The position numbers and the translations under genes are program-made. Shown piece by piece: positions 16,196-23,608 of a stretch of DNA of 64,000 bases (its first letter is position 1; every line of letters starts with the position of its first letter). The stretch spans positions 2,914,001-2,978,000 of the forward strand of contig NZ_AZUP01000001.1 of the NCBI RefSeq assembly GCF_000527135.1, given 5' to 3'. Origin of the DNA: Methyloversatilis discipulorum (GTDB taxonomy: Bacteria; Pseudomonadota; Gammaproteobacteria; Burkholderiales; Rhodocyclaceae). The notes under the pieces were generated by a model. That model was given only the letters and a program-made list of their open reading frames with translations. It was not told where the DNA came from and ran no database searches.

Positions 16196-17463
16196 GCATC
16201 GGACGTCGCGGTTTCATACAGGGCACGCTCGGCGTGTCGGCCATGGCGGCACTTTACGGTTGCGCCGGTGCCGGCAAGGGCAAGGGTCACGTGGTGGTGG
16301 TCGGTGGCGGCTACGGTGGCGCCACCGCCGCCAAGTACATTTCGATGTGGAGCAATGGCGGCATCCGCGTGACGCTGGTCGAGCGCAACGCCGCCTTCGT
16401 GTCGTGCCCGATCTCCAATCTGGTGCTGGCTGGCGAGAAGCAGTTGTCGGACATCACGGTGGGCTACGAAGGTCTGGCCAAGTACGGCATCAAGGTGGTG
16501 CAGGACGAAGTGACCGCGGTCGATGCCGACAAGCGCGTGGTCAAGCTGGCCAAGGGCGGCGATCTCGCCTATGACCGGCTGGTGCTGTCACCGGGCGTGG
16601 ACTTCATGTACGACGGCCTGCCCGGACTGCAGTCGGCGTCGGCGCAGCAGTCCATCCTGCACGCCTGGAAGGCCGGTCCGCAGACGGTGGCGCTGCGCAA
16701 GCAGCTCGAAGCGATGCCCGATGGCGGCGTGTTCGCGATGACCATTCCGAAGGCGCCTTACCGCTGCCCGCCGGGTCCGTACGAACGGGCCTGCATGGTG
16801 GCGCACTACTTCAAGACGAAGAAGCCGAAGTCCAAGGTGCTGGTGCTCGACGCCAACGAGGAGATCGTGTCGAAGAAGGGCCTGTTCCTGAAGGCCTGGG
16901 CCGACAACTACAAGGGCATCATCGAGTACCGGCCGCAGAACGAGTTGCGCGACGTCGATGCGGCCAACCGCACGGCCATCCTGGAATTCGATCAGGTGAA
17001 GGCGGACGTGCTGAACGTGGTGCCGCCGCAGCGCGCCGGTGACATCGCCGCGAAGTCGGGGCTGAAGCTGATCAACAACCGCTGGGTGGACATCAACTGG
17101 CTGACGATGGAATCGACCAGCACGCCGAACATCCACGTGCTCGGCGACGCCATCTTCCCGGCACCGACCATGCCGAAGTCGGGCCACATGGCGAATCAGC
17201 ACGCCAAGTTGGCGGCAGCCGCCATCGTGAACCTGATGGCCGGCCAGCCGCCGTCGGACGCGCCGCTGGTGATGAACACCTGCTACAGCTTCGTCGATGC
17301 GACCAATGTCGTGCACGTGGCGTCGGTGCATGCATTCGATGCCGCAACCAAGCAGCCGCAACCGGTGAAGGGCGCCGGTGGTCTGTCGGCGGGCCCGACC
17401 GAGATGGAAGGCAAGTTCGCGCTGGCCTGGGCGAAGAACATCTGGGCCGACATGCTCACCTGA
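16192..17463 (+). CDS. fccB: Flavocytochrome c sulfide dehydrogenase, FAD subunit (SoxF/FccB)
   Basis: A 423-residue flavoprotein that oxidises sulfide in the periplasm. A Tat motif, GRRGFIQG, is at the N-terminus with a Cys at residue 24 (LYGC) that could serve as a lipidation site. The FAD-binding GGGYGGATAAKY follows near residue 38. The redox-active cysteines are in FVSCPISNL and MNTCYSFVD. A second nucleotide-binding region contains VLGDAIFPAPTMPKSGHMAN. It is coupled to fccA by a four-base overlap and ends at a strong terminator. It supplies sulfide-derived sulfur to the Sox system. Confidence 0.93.
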   Translation: MSIGRRGFIQGTLGVSAMAALYGCAGAGKGKGHVVVVGGGYGGATAAKYISMWSNGGIRVTLVERNAAFVSCPISNLVLAGEKQLSDITVGYEGLAKYGIKVVQDEVTAVDADKRVVKLAKGGDLAYDRLVLSPGVDFMYDGLPGLQSASAQQSILHAWKAGPQTVALRKQLEAMPDGGVFAMTIPKAPYRCPPGPYERACMVAHYFKTKKPKSKVLVLDANEEIVSKKGLFLKAWADNYKGIIEYRPQNELRDVDAANRTAILEFDQVKADVLNVVPPQRAGDIAAKSGLKLINNRWVDINWLTMESTSTPNIHVLGDAIFPAPTMPKSGHMANQHAKLAAAAIVNLMAGQPPSDAPLVMNTCYSFVDATNVVHVASVHAFDAATKQPQPVKGAGGLSAGPTEMEGKFALAWAKNIWADMLT

Positions 17464-17484
17464 TCGCGACTTCTTCCCCTGCCG

Positions 17485-17520
17485 GGGGCGGCTCTCCGAA
17501 ACGGGGAGCCGCCCCTTTTT
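17485..17520 (+). terminator. Rho-independent terminator after fccAB
   Basis: A 13-base stem, GGGGCGGCTCTCC paired with GGGGAGCCGCCCC (one T-G wobble), with a five-base loop, followed directly by TTTTT. It begins 22 bases after the fccB stop and closes the two-gene operon. Confidence 0.9.
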
Positions 17521-17711
17521 CATGTCCCGTCGTCCTCCGCGATCCCGCTCCTGACCGGGTAGAAACCCTCGATGCCGGGCGTGCTCGTCCGGATTTTCCC
17601 CGTCCTCCTCGCCGCGTAGAACTGTCGTCGTCACGCGATGCGCCCGCAGCGGCGCACGCGCGACGGACAACAAGGCAGTCATGCCCACAACAAGGACAAG
17701 GAGGAAGATGA

Positions 17712-18308
17712 ATGAGCCGTGTAATCAAGCGGACGATGGCGGTCGTCGCACTGGCGCTGCCGGTGGCGGTGCAGGCGGCCGCCGGCGACTGGGAGCTCAG
17801 TCTGGGACTGATGTCGGTCAACGCGGACATGGATTCGCCGGTGCTGGGCGTCGACGCCTCTGACCGGGTCACGCCGGTGATCAACGCAAGCTATTTCCTG
17901 ACCCGTCAGATCGCGCTGAATACCGCTGCCGGCATTGCGCGACATCGCTTCAGCCTCGGCGGCGCGACGCTGGGCCGGGCTTCTATGGCGCCGCTGAATC
18001 TGGTGGCGCAGTGGCACTTCCTGCCCGAAGGACGCTTCCGTCCCTATGTCGGCGTTGGCGTCCACCACACGCTGTTCTTCGACCAGGAAGGCCCGGTCTT
18101 CGACCAGCTCGCCCGCTTCAAGTCCGATACCGGCCTCGTGCTGCAGGCGGGTGTCAGCTGGTCGGTGTCGGAGCGCTATTTCATCAACCTGGATTACAAG
18201 AAGTTCTATCTGGAAACCGACGTGCGCTTCTCCGGAGCGCCCGCCCGCGTGGAACGCCTCGGCCTCGATCCCGACGTGTTCAGTCTTGCGTTCGGCATGC
18301 GCTTCTGA
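17712..18308 (+). CDS. OmpW family outer membrane protein
   Basis: A 198-residue outer-membrane beta-barrel with a signal peptide (residues 1-23) and a terminal Phe (GMRF) that the BAM machinery recognises. Alternating strands include GDWELSLGLMSV, LNLVAQWHFLPEGRFRPYVGVGVHHTLFF and YFINLDYKKFYLETDVRF, as in OmpW. OmpW proteins form narrow hydrophobic channels. AAGGAGG precedes the ATG. It is the first gene after the fccAB terminator and is followed closely by the TusA-like gene, so it may aid passage of reduced sulfur compounds; that role is inferred from position. Confidence 0.85.
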   Translation: MSRVIKRTMAVVALALPVAVQAAAGDWELSLGLMSVNADMDSPVLGVDASDRVTPVINASYFLTRQIALNTAAGIARHRFSLGGATLGRASMAPLNLVAQWHFLPEGRFRPYVGVGVHHTLFFDQEGPVFDQLARFKSDTGLVLQAGVSWSVSERYFINLDYKKFYLETDVRFSGAPARVERLGLDPDVFSLAFGMRF

Positions 18309-18323
18309 GCGGCGACGACGGCC

Positions 18324-18581
18324 ATGCAGGATGACCCTCCGGTGCCAGACGGCGTGGCCGTCGTCGTCGACGCGCGGGGCAGCCATTGCCCCGGTGCGCT
18401 GATGGAACTGATCGTGGCACTCAAGCACGCGCGACGCGGGGACTTCCTGCTGGTGCTGGCGGACGACCCGGGTTCGGCGCGGGAGATTCCCGAGTGGCTG
18501 TCCAAGGTGGGGCAACGTCACGTATCCACCCGCAGCGAGCAGGGGATTCTGCACATCATGGTCGAGAAGACACGTGGCTAG
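18324..18581 (+). CDS. TusA-like sulfur carrier protein
   Basis: An 85-residue cytosolic protein with the TusA/SirA fold: DARGSHCPGALMELIVAL holds the acceptor Cys22, and the second half has FLLVLADDPGSAREIPEWL. Classic TusA has CPxP; here the second proline is Ala (CPGA). TusA-like proteins pass persulfide sulfur between enzymes and occur in sulfur-oxidising gene sets. It is 15 bases after the OmpW gene and 84 bases before the SQR-like gene. The role here is probably trafficking of sulfane sulfur produced by SQR-type oxidation. Confidence 0.82.
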   Translation: MQDDPPVPDGVAVVVDARGSHCPGALMELIVALKHARRGDFLLVLADDPGSAREIPEWLSKVGQRHVSTRSEQGILHIMVEKTRG

Positions 18582-18665
18582 GGTGTGTTGCCATTGGATC
18601 GCGGGCCGCGCGCGCATCCCGATGCGTCCGGATCAAGGCGGGGCGACGCCGGAGGAGCGGACTGC

Positions 18666-19799
18666 ATGCGCATCATGATCGTCGGCGCCGGTATCGGTGG
18701 CACGATACTGGCCAACGGGCTGGCAAGACTGCTGGCACCGGAGCTGCAGCGCGGCGAGGTCGATGTGGTGGTGCTGTCCGCGTCACGGACCCATCTCTAC
18801 CAGCCCGGCCTGCTGCATCTCGCGCTCGGACAGACCACGGTGGACGCGCTTCATCGCGACCCGCGCACGCTGCTCGACCCGCGCGTCGCACTGCTGATCG
18901 ACGAGGTGATTGCCTTCGCGCCGGACTCGAAGCAGGTGCGTGGCACCAGCGGCAATGCCTACAGCTATGACTGGCTGGTCATCGCCACCGGATCACGGGT
19001 AACGCCGGAAGAGGTGCCGGGCCTGGCCGAGCATGCACACGGCTTCTACACCGAGGCGGCGGCGCTCCGGCTGGCGCGGGCACTGCAGAACTTCGACGGC
19101 GGCCGCGTCGTGGTCACCACCGGCGTGCCGCACAAATGCCCGATGGCACCGCTGGAGATGACCTTTCTGTTGCATGACCTGTTCGTGCGCCGGGGCATCG
19201 CGCCGCGCGTCGACCTGCTCTACACCTACCCGATCGGCCGCCTGCATTCGATCGAGGCAGTGGCCGAGTGGGCGCGCGTCGAGTTCGCCCGCCGCAGCAT
19301 ACGCAGCGCAACCTATTTCAACATCGCGTCGGTCGATGGCGCCACACGTACGCTGCACAGCGAGGAAGGGCTGAGCGTCGACTACGATCTGCTGATCGCC
19401 ATTCCTCCGCACCGTGGCGCCGAGGCGATCGAACGCAGCGGGCTGGGGCCGCGCGGCTGGGTGCCGACGCATCGGCGGCTGCTCACCATGCAGGGGCGCG
19501 ACGACGTGTTCGTGCTCGGCGACACCACCAACCTGCCAGTGAGCAAGGCGGGCTCGACGGCGCGCTTCCAGGCCGAGGTGATCGCCGCGAACCTGGCCTC
19601 GCGCGTGCGCGGTGGCGGCGACACCCACGGCTACGATGGCAAGGTGCTGTGCTTCATCGAAACCAGCCGTGACCGCGCTACCTACGCCGCCTTCAATTAC
19701 GCGGAACCGCCACGCCCGCGCGCACCCAGCCGCGCCATTCACATGGCGAAAACCTTCTATCACCGTCTTTACTGGTCGTCGCTGAGAGGTTTTCCGTGA
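18666..19799 (+). CDS. Sulfide:quinone oxidoreductase-like FAD-dependent oxidoreductase
   Basis: A 377-residue flavoprotein of the SQR/NDH-2 group. The FAD fold starts at MRIMIVGAGIGGTILANGL. YDWLVIATGS, VFVLGDTTNLPVSKAGSTARF and a C-terminal amphipathic tail (TFYHRLYWSSLRGF) suggest membrane attachment. SQR-type cysteines occur at residue 158 (HKCPMAP) and 329 (KVLCFIE), while the third cysteine usual in type I SQR is absent. It would oxidise sulfide or a related sulfane and reduce quinone. ATG at 18666 follows GGAGGAG. The next gene, DUF1641, overlaps by four bases, a pairing known for SQR-like genes. Confidence 0.85.
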   Translation: MRIMIVGAGIGGTILANGLARLLAPELQRGEVDVVVLSASRTHLYQPGLLHLALGQTTVDALHRDPRTLLDPRVALLIDEVIAFAPDSKQVRGTSGNAYSYDWLVIATGSRVTPEEVPGLAEHAHGFYTEAAALRLARALQNFDGGRVVVTTGVPHKCPMAPLEMTFLLHDLFVRRGIAPRVDLLYTYPIGRLHSIEAVAEWARVEFARRSIRSATYFNIASVDGATRTLHSEEGLSVDYDLLIAIPPHRGAEAIERSGLGPRGWVPTHRRLLTMQGRDDVFVLGDTTNLPVSKAGSTARFQAEVIAANLASRVRGGGDTHGYDGKVLCFIETSRDRATYAAFNYAEPPRPRAPSRAIHMAKTFYHRLYWSSLRGFP

Positions 19800-20338
19800 G
19801 CATCCGCGAAGAGGACTGGCGCGCGCTCGAGGACTGGTGCGAACGCGCCGGGCTGACCGAGGCCCCTCGCATACTGGCCGACATGGCGCGCAGCGGTGCG
19901 CTGGATCGACTGGCGGCCGACGCGGTCCGCGTCTGGCGGCAGCACGCCGCCCGGCCCACTGCCGACTATGTGCCTGCGCAGGCAGAAGCGGACGGCCTGC
20001 AGCAGGTGTTCGAACTGCTGCAGGACGGCTTCACGCCCGACATGGTGTCCGACGCCGCCGATCTGGCGGGCGGCGCACTGCGCCTGCTGCATCTGCTGAA
20101 CAGTCCGGGCGTGGTCCGTCTGCTCGATCGTCTTGAGCGCGCGGCATCGCGCGACGACGGACTGGAGCGCTCTGCTCTGCTGACGCTGCTGCAGGCCCTG
20201 AACGACGGGTCGGTGCGCGCCGCCGGCACTGCGTCCTCCGGTGGAACGGCTTCGCTGTTCCGGCTGCTGATACGACCGGACACTCAGGATGCGCTGCACT
20301 GGCTGGCCGCGGTGGCGCGCAGTGCGCGCGGCGCCTGA
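19796..20338 (+). CDS. DUF1641 family protein coupled to the SQR-like gene
   Basis: A 180-residue mostly helical protein with a C-terminal DUF1641-like segment (FTPDMVSDAADLAGGALRLLHLLNSPGVVRLLDRL). The GTG start at 19796 overlaps the SQR stop (GTGA), so it is translationally coupled. DUF1641 proteins occur beside SQR-like and formate dehydrogenase genes and are thought to be accessory or membrane-docking partners; biochemical function is unknown. There is no signal peptide. It is the last gene of the sulfur region and converges on the TetR gene three bases later. Confidence 0.8.
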   Translation: MSIREEDWRALEDWCERAGLTEAPRILADMARSGALDRLAADAVRVWRQHAARPTADYVPAQAEADGLQQVFELLQDGFTPDMVSDAADLAGGALRLLHLLNSPGVVRLLDRLERAASRDDGLERSALLTLLQALNDGSVRAAGTASSGGTASLFRLLIRPDTQDALHWLAAVARSARGA

Positions 20339-20340
20339 AC

Positions 20341-20946
20341 TCAGCGCCCGCCGAGACCGAGCACGGCTTCGGCGTAGGACCGGAACTGCGCCAGTGCGCG
20401 TGCGATCGCGACGGCGGGGTCGCGGACGCGGCCCATGACCAGCGCGCCCTCGATCACCACGAGCAGGTGCTCGGCCAGATCTTCGGCGCGCACCGGAGGT
20501 GGCGTGTCCAGCAGCGTGATGATCTGCGCGAATTGTGCGCGGGCGCCCTCCATCCAGCGTTCCAGCGCCGCTGCGCAGGCCCGCCTCAGCGGTGAGGATG
20601 GATCGGACGACTCGTAGGCGAGGATGGCGAACAGGCAGCCTTCACGAAAGCGCGCGTCTTCGCCGTACATGTCGCCGAGCAGGTCGAGGTAGGCGTGCAA
20701 CTGGCTGCGTGCGCTGCGCTTGCGCAGGGGCAGATGGGCCTGCATGCGCAGCCGGCCCTCCTGTTCGAAATGGTCGAGCAGGGCCAGGCCGAACCCTTCC
20801 TTGTCGCTGAAGTGATGGAAGAAGGCGCCCTTCGTCATCTGCGACAGCGTGCAGATCTCATCCACCGACGTCGCCGAGAAGCCCTTGCGCATGACCAGGT
20901 CGCGAGCGGTGTCGAGCAGTTCGTTCTTGCGGGAGGGGCGGCTCAT
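20341..20946 (-). CDS. TetR/AcrR family transcriptional regulator
   Basis: A 201-residue repressor with the N-terminal helix-turn-helix RKNELLDTARDLVMRKGFSA and EICTLSQMTKGAFFHHFSDK (residues 6-50). The helical ligand domain has FREGCLFAILAYE, resembling members of the AcuR/NemR-like group that sense electrophiles or small organic acids. The ligand cannot be assigned. It is transcribed away from the two-component genes and stands alone, so its targets may be elsewhere. Convergent with the DUF1641 gene. Confidence 0.85.
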   Translation of the reverse strand: MSRPSRKNELLDTARDLVMRKGFSATSVDEICTLSQMTKGAFFHHFSDKEGFGLALLDHFEQEGRLRMQAHLPLRKRSARSQLHAYLDLLGDMYGEDARFREGCLFAILAYESSDPSSPLRRACAAALERWMEGARAQFAQIITLLDTPPPVRAEDLAEHLLVVIEGALVMGRVRDPAVAIARALAQFRSYAEAVLGLGGR

Positions 20947-21247
20947 GCGGGCGGCGCGGATTGCGGAGACAAGCGCTTTCTAGCACGAGACGCGACCGCG
21001 TGGCGGTCCCGGCCACATGGCGGGTGCCGCGGCGAAAACAGGGGCGTGCGCCACCGGAAGCGAAATGGCGCACGCGCCGCGGAAGTTTCCCCTTCTTCCC
21101 GGTCGAGATGCGACGCCACGCGGGGGCGGCGCGGCGCGCGATACGGTGCGGTCGGCCGGCAGGTGCGGGCACGCACGCACCGGAGCCGCGACTCTTGTGC
21201 CCGCGACCGGCGCGGAGGGCCGGGCGCTCGGTCGCGGGATGTCGCCA
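20947..21247. other. Gene-free GC-rich spacer
   Basis: About 300 bases between the start of the TetR gene and the end of the response-regulator gene. Open frames here have no recognisable product. It must hold the TetR-gene promoter, but I see no clear hexamers, palindrome or terminator. Confidence 0.5.
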
Positions 21248-21970
21248 CTATGGCCGAGCGGCACGGGAGGCGGAAATCCGGTCGATCCCCCGCTCCGGCA
21301 AGGGGTTTCCCGCACGGCCGTGCGGCGCGCCAGGGCCGGTGCTGATCCAACCGGAATCAGGCGACTGGATGCACAGCGACTGTTTCACCAGTTCGGTCAG
21401 CGAGCGCGCCGCCATCTTGTCCATCACGTGCGCGCGGTGCGCCTCCACCGTCTTGCTCGACAGCCCGAGCACCTGTGCGATCACCTTGTTCGGCCGGCCC
21501 TCGACCACGAGTTCCATCACCTCGCGCTCGCGCGGCGTCAGGCTGGCGTAGCGGTCGAGCAGCGCTGCGCGGGCGCTGCGGCAGCGGCGCGTTTCGCTGT
21601 TGACCCCGATGGCCTGCTGCACGCGGTCGAGCAGGGTCTGGTCGTCGAAAGGCTTTTCCAGGAAGTCGAAGGCGCCGGCCTTGATCGCCTTCACCGCGTT
21701 GGCCACGCCACCGTGACCGGTGATGAAGATGACCGGCAGCCCGACATCGCGATCACGCAAGCGCTGCTGCAGTTCCAGGCCGCTCATGCCCGGCATGCGC
21801 ACATCGAGCACCAGACAGCCCCATGGATCGGGGTCCATCGCGGCGATGAAGTCGAGCGCGTTGCGATAGGTCCGGACGCGAAGCCCGATGGACTCCAGCA
21901 ACCAGGACAGCGACGACGACACCGCGTCGTCGTCGTCAACCACGTAGACCGTCGGTCCGCTTCCGTCCAT
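21248..21970 (-). CDS. FixJ/NarL-type response regulator
   Basis: A 240-residue two-domain regulator. The receiver has VDDDD (residues 11-15), phosphoacceptor Asp56 in VLDVRMPGMSG, ITGHGG and the conserved Lys in LEKPFDDQ. The LuxR-type helix-turn-helix contains LTPREREVMELVVEGRPNKV and SSKTVEAHRAHVMDKM. About 40 unusual residues after the DNA-binding domain, rich in Gly, Pro, Ser and Arg, are not typical of FixJ and may reflect an extended tail or an old frameshift near the end. Its start lies inside the kinase gene (35-base overlap), so the pair is co-expressed. Confidence 0.9.
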   Translation of the reverse strand: MDGSGPTVYVVDDDDAVSSSLSWLLESIGLRVRTYRNALDFIAAMDPDPWGCLVLDVRMPGMSGLELQQRLRDRDVGLPVIFITGHGGVANAVKAIKAGAFDFLEKPFDDQTLLDRVQQAIGVNSETRRCRSARAALLDRYASLTPREREVMELVVEGRPNKVIAQVLGLSSKTVEAHRAHVMDKMAARSLTELVKQSLCIQSPDSGWISTGPGAPHGRAGNPLPERGIDRISASRAARP

Positions 21971-23243
21971 GCAGTGTCTCCCCCGTTTGCAGCGTGAACC
22001 GGAAGGTCGCGCCGTCGTTGTTGTTTCGTGCGAGCCAGAGCTGTCCGCCGTGCGCTTCGATGATGGAGCGGCTGATCGGCAGACCCATGCCCATGCCTTC
22101 GTCCTTGCTGGTGAAGAAGGGCTGGAAGATGCGTGCGGGGTCGGCGCCGTCTATGCCGGGCCCCGAGTCGGCGATGTCCACGAAGGCGAAACCATCGTCT
22201 CCGTGACCCGTGGACACGCGGATTTCGCGGCACGGCGATGCGGCGGTCGTCATCGCCTCGATCGCGTTGCGCATCAGGTTCAGCAGCACCTGCTCGACTT
22301 CGATGCGCGACCCGCGCGCAGCCGGCAGATCGGCGGCCGGCGAGAACAGGATGCTGACGCCGTGCGCGCGCGCTTCCGAGCCGATCAGCGCACTGGTGGT
22401 CTGTACGATGTCGTTCAGATCGAGCGCGGTCAGCGCCGGTTCACGCTTGCCGAGGAAGGTGCGCAGATTGCGGATGATGCCGGCGGCCCGCTCCGCCTGC
22501 GTGCACACATGTTCGAGCGATTCGAGCACCTCGGGTGCGGCGGCGGCCTGAGTGCGCAGGCGACGCAGTGATCCGCGCGTGTAGTTCACGATGGCCGCCA
22601 GCGGCTGGTTCAGCTCGTGTGCGAGATTGGTGGCCATCTCGCCCATGGTGCAGGTACGCACGACATGGGCGAGCGCAGAAAGGTGTTGCCGATCCTGCTC
22701 CTCGGCGGCGCGCCGCTCGGTCATGTCGCGGGTCACGCCGAGCAACGCGATGATGTCGCCATTCTCGTCGCGCAGCGGTGCCGCACTCGTTTCCATCCAG
22801 CGCGCACGCCCCTGCAGGCTGTTGAGCCGGAATTCCAGTCGACCGCTTTCGCCGCGGAAAACCCGCTCGGTCAGTTCGATGTAGGGCTGACGATGCTCTT
22901 CGGCGATGAAGGAGAAGATGGAGCGACCGATCACCTGATCGGCGGAGCGCGCGTCCATCATGGCGAGACCCGCCGGATTCATTTCCAGCACGCTGCCGTC
23001 ACAGGTGTGCAGCTTCACGCATTCCGGCTCGGATTCGAGCAGCAGACGCAGCCGTTGCTCGCTCGAGGTCAGGCGCGCCTCGGCCTCGCCGTGCGCCGTC
23101 ACCAGCGCATCGCGCTCCGATTGCAGCGTACGTATCGTCCGCGTCGCCTCTGCCAGTTGCTGCCTGTGCGTACGCAAGGCCCAGATCGATGAGCTTGCCG
23201 TCGCCAGCAGGGCGAGCAGGGCGATGCCGCTCAGCGCGTTCAT
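21936..23243 (-). CDS. PAS-domain sensor histidine kinase (FixL-like)
   Basis: A 435-residue kinase anchored by one N-terminal helix (residues 4-23), followed by a coiled segment (25-60), a PAS domain (about 62-180), phosphoacceptor His209 in NLAHELNQPLAAIVN, and a HATPase region with the N-box LLNLMRNAIEAM and the G-boxes DSGPGIDG and GMGMGLPI. The ELNQPLAA form of the H-box is that of FixL/DctB-type kinases. No haem-binding His typical of FixL could be assigned in the PAS domain, so the signal is unknown. It is divergent from the methanethiol oxidase operon, the likely regulatory target. Confidence 0.9.
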   Translation of the reverse strand: MNALSGIALLALLATASSSIWALRTHRQQLAEATRTIRTLQSERDALVTAHGEAEARLTSSEQRLRLLLESEPECVKLHTCDGSVLEMNPAGLAMMDARSADQVIGRSIFSFIAEEHRQPYIELTERVFRGESGRLEFRLNSLQGRARWMETSAAPLRDENGDIIALLGVTRDMTERRAAEEQDRQHLSALAHVVRTCTMGEMATNLAHELNQPLAAIVNYTRGSLRRLRTQAAAAPEVLESLEHVCTQAERAAGIIRNLRTFLGKREPALTALDLNDIVQTTSALIGSEARAHGVSILFSPAADLPAARGSRIEVEQVLLNLMRNAIEAMTTAASPCREIRVSTGHGDDGFAFVDIADSGPGIDGADPARIFQPFFTSKDEGMGMGLPISRSIIEAHGGQLWLARNNNDGATFRFTLQTGETLHGRKRTDGLRG

Positions 23244-23608
23244 GTCCGGGCAACCCCGCTTTCACCGTCAGCTAAGGGAAATCCCTCGCTTGCGCCGGAG
23301 TTCGTCCGGATGGTCGCGCCGCCGTACCGCCGGTAGCGTTGAGTCCGCTCCGGAGCAAAGGCCGCATCGGACTGTCGGGTGGCCGGGGTGGAACGGTGAT
23401 CGGCAATCTTCATGGTGGCTGATCCAGTGCTCCGGGCTGCTGCGTTGCAGCGGAACGATGACGTTGTCGCAGGAATGCGCGTTCGCCTTTGTCGCGAATG
23501 CAAACATACCAAATGGTGCGTCAAAATGCCGCATGTCGGGCGCAAAAAAAATGCGCGACGCCATGCTGCGGAGCGGTGCGCACCGATAGCCAGAGGATGG
23601 AGAAACCG
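23244..23608. promoter_or_regulatory. Intergenic control region between the two-component system and mtoX
   Basis: 365 bases without a gene between divergent operons. It holds a perfect dyad AGGGA-AA-TCCCT (23275-23286), the palindrome GCTCCGGAGC (23347-23356), a GCTGC/GCAGC inverted pair near 23440-23455 and a GG-N10-GC arrangement resembling a -24/-12 element (23416-23430). The right half is unusually A-rich (a run of eight A at 23544-23551). The dyads are candidate sites for the neighbouring regulator. I see no transcription terminator. Confidence 0.45.
23275..23286. promoter_or_regulatory. Perfect dyad, candidate response-regulator site
   Basis: AGGGA-AA-TCCCT lies 32 bases upstream of the kinase gene start and about 320 bases upstream of mtoX. 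Symmetry and position close to the kinase start suit an autoregulatory site for a LuxR-type dimer. No second identical copy was noticed in the gap. Confidence 0.4.

Noticed and set aside
22600..23060. Haem-based oxygen-sensing FixL
   Set aside because: The H-box is FixL-like, but I could not identify the haem-ligating His in the PAS region, so oxygen sensing is not claimed.
23416..23430. Firm sigma-54 promoter for mtoX
   Set aside because: GG-N10-GC spacing is right, but the hexamers are only partial, the leader would be about 165 bases, and the nearby regulator is not a sigma-54 activator. Kept only as a weak candidate.
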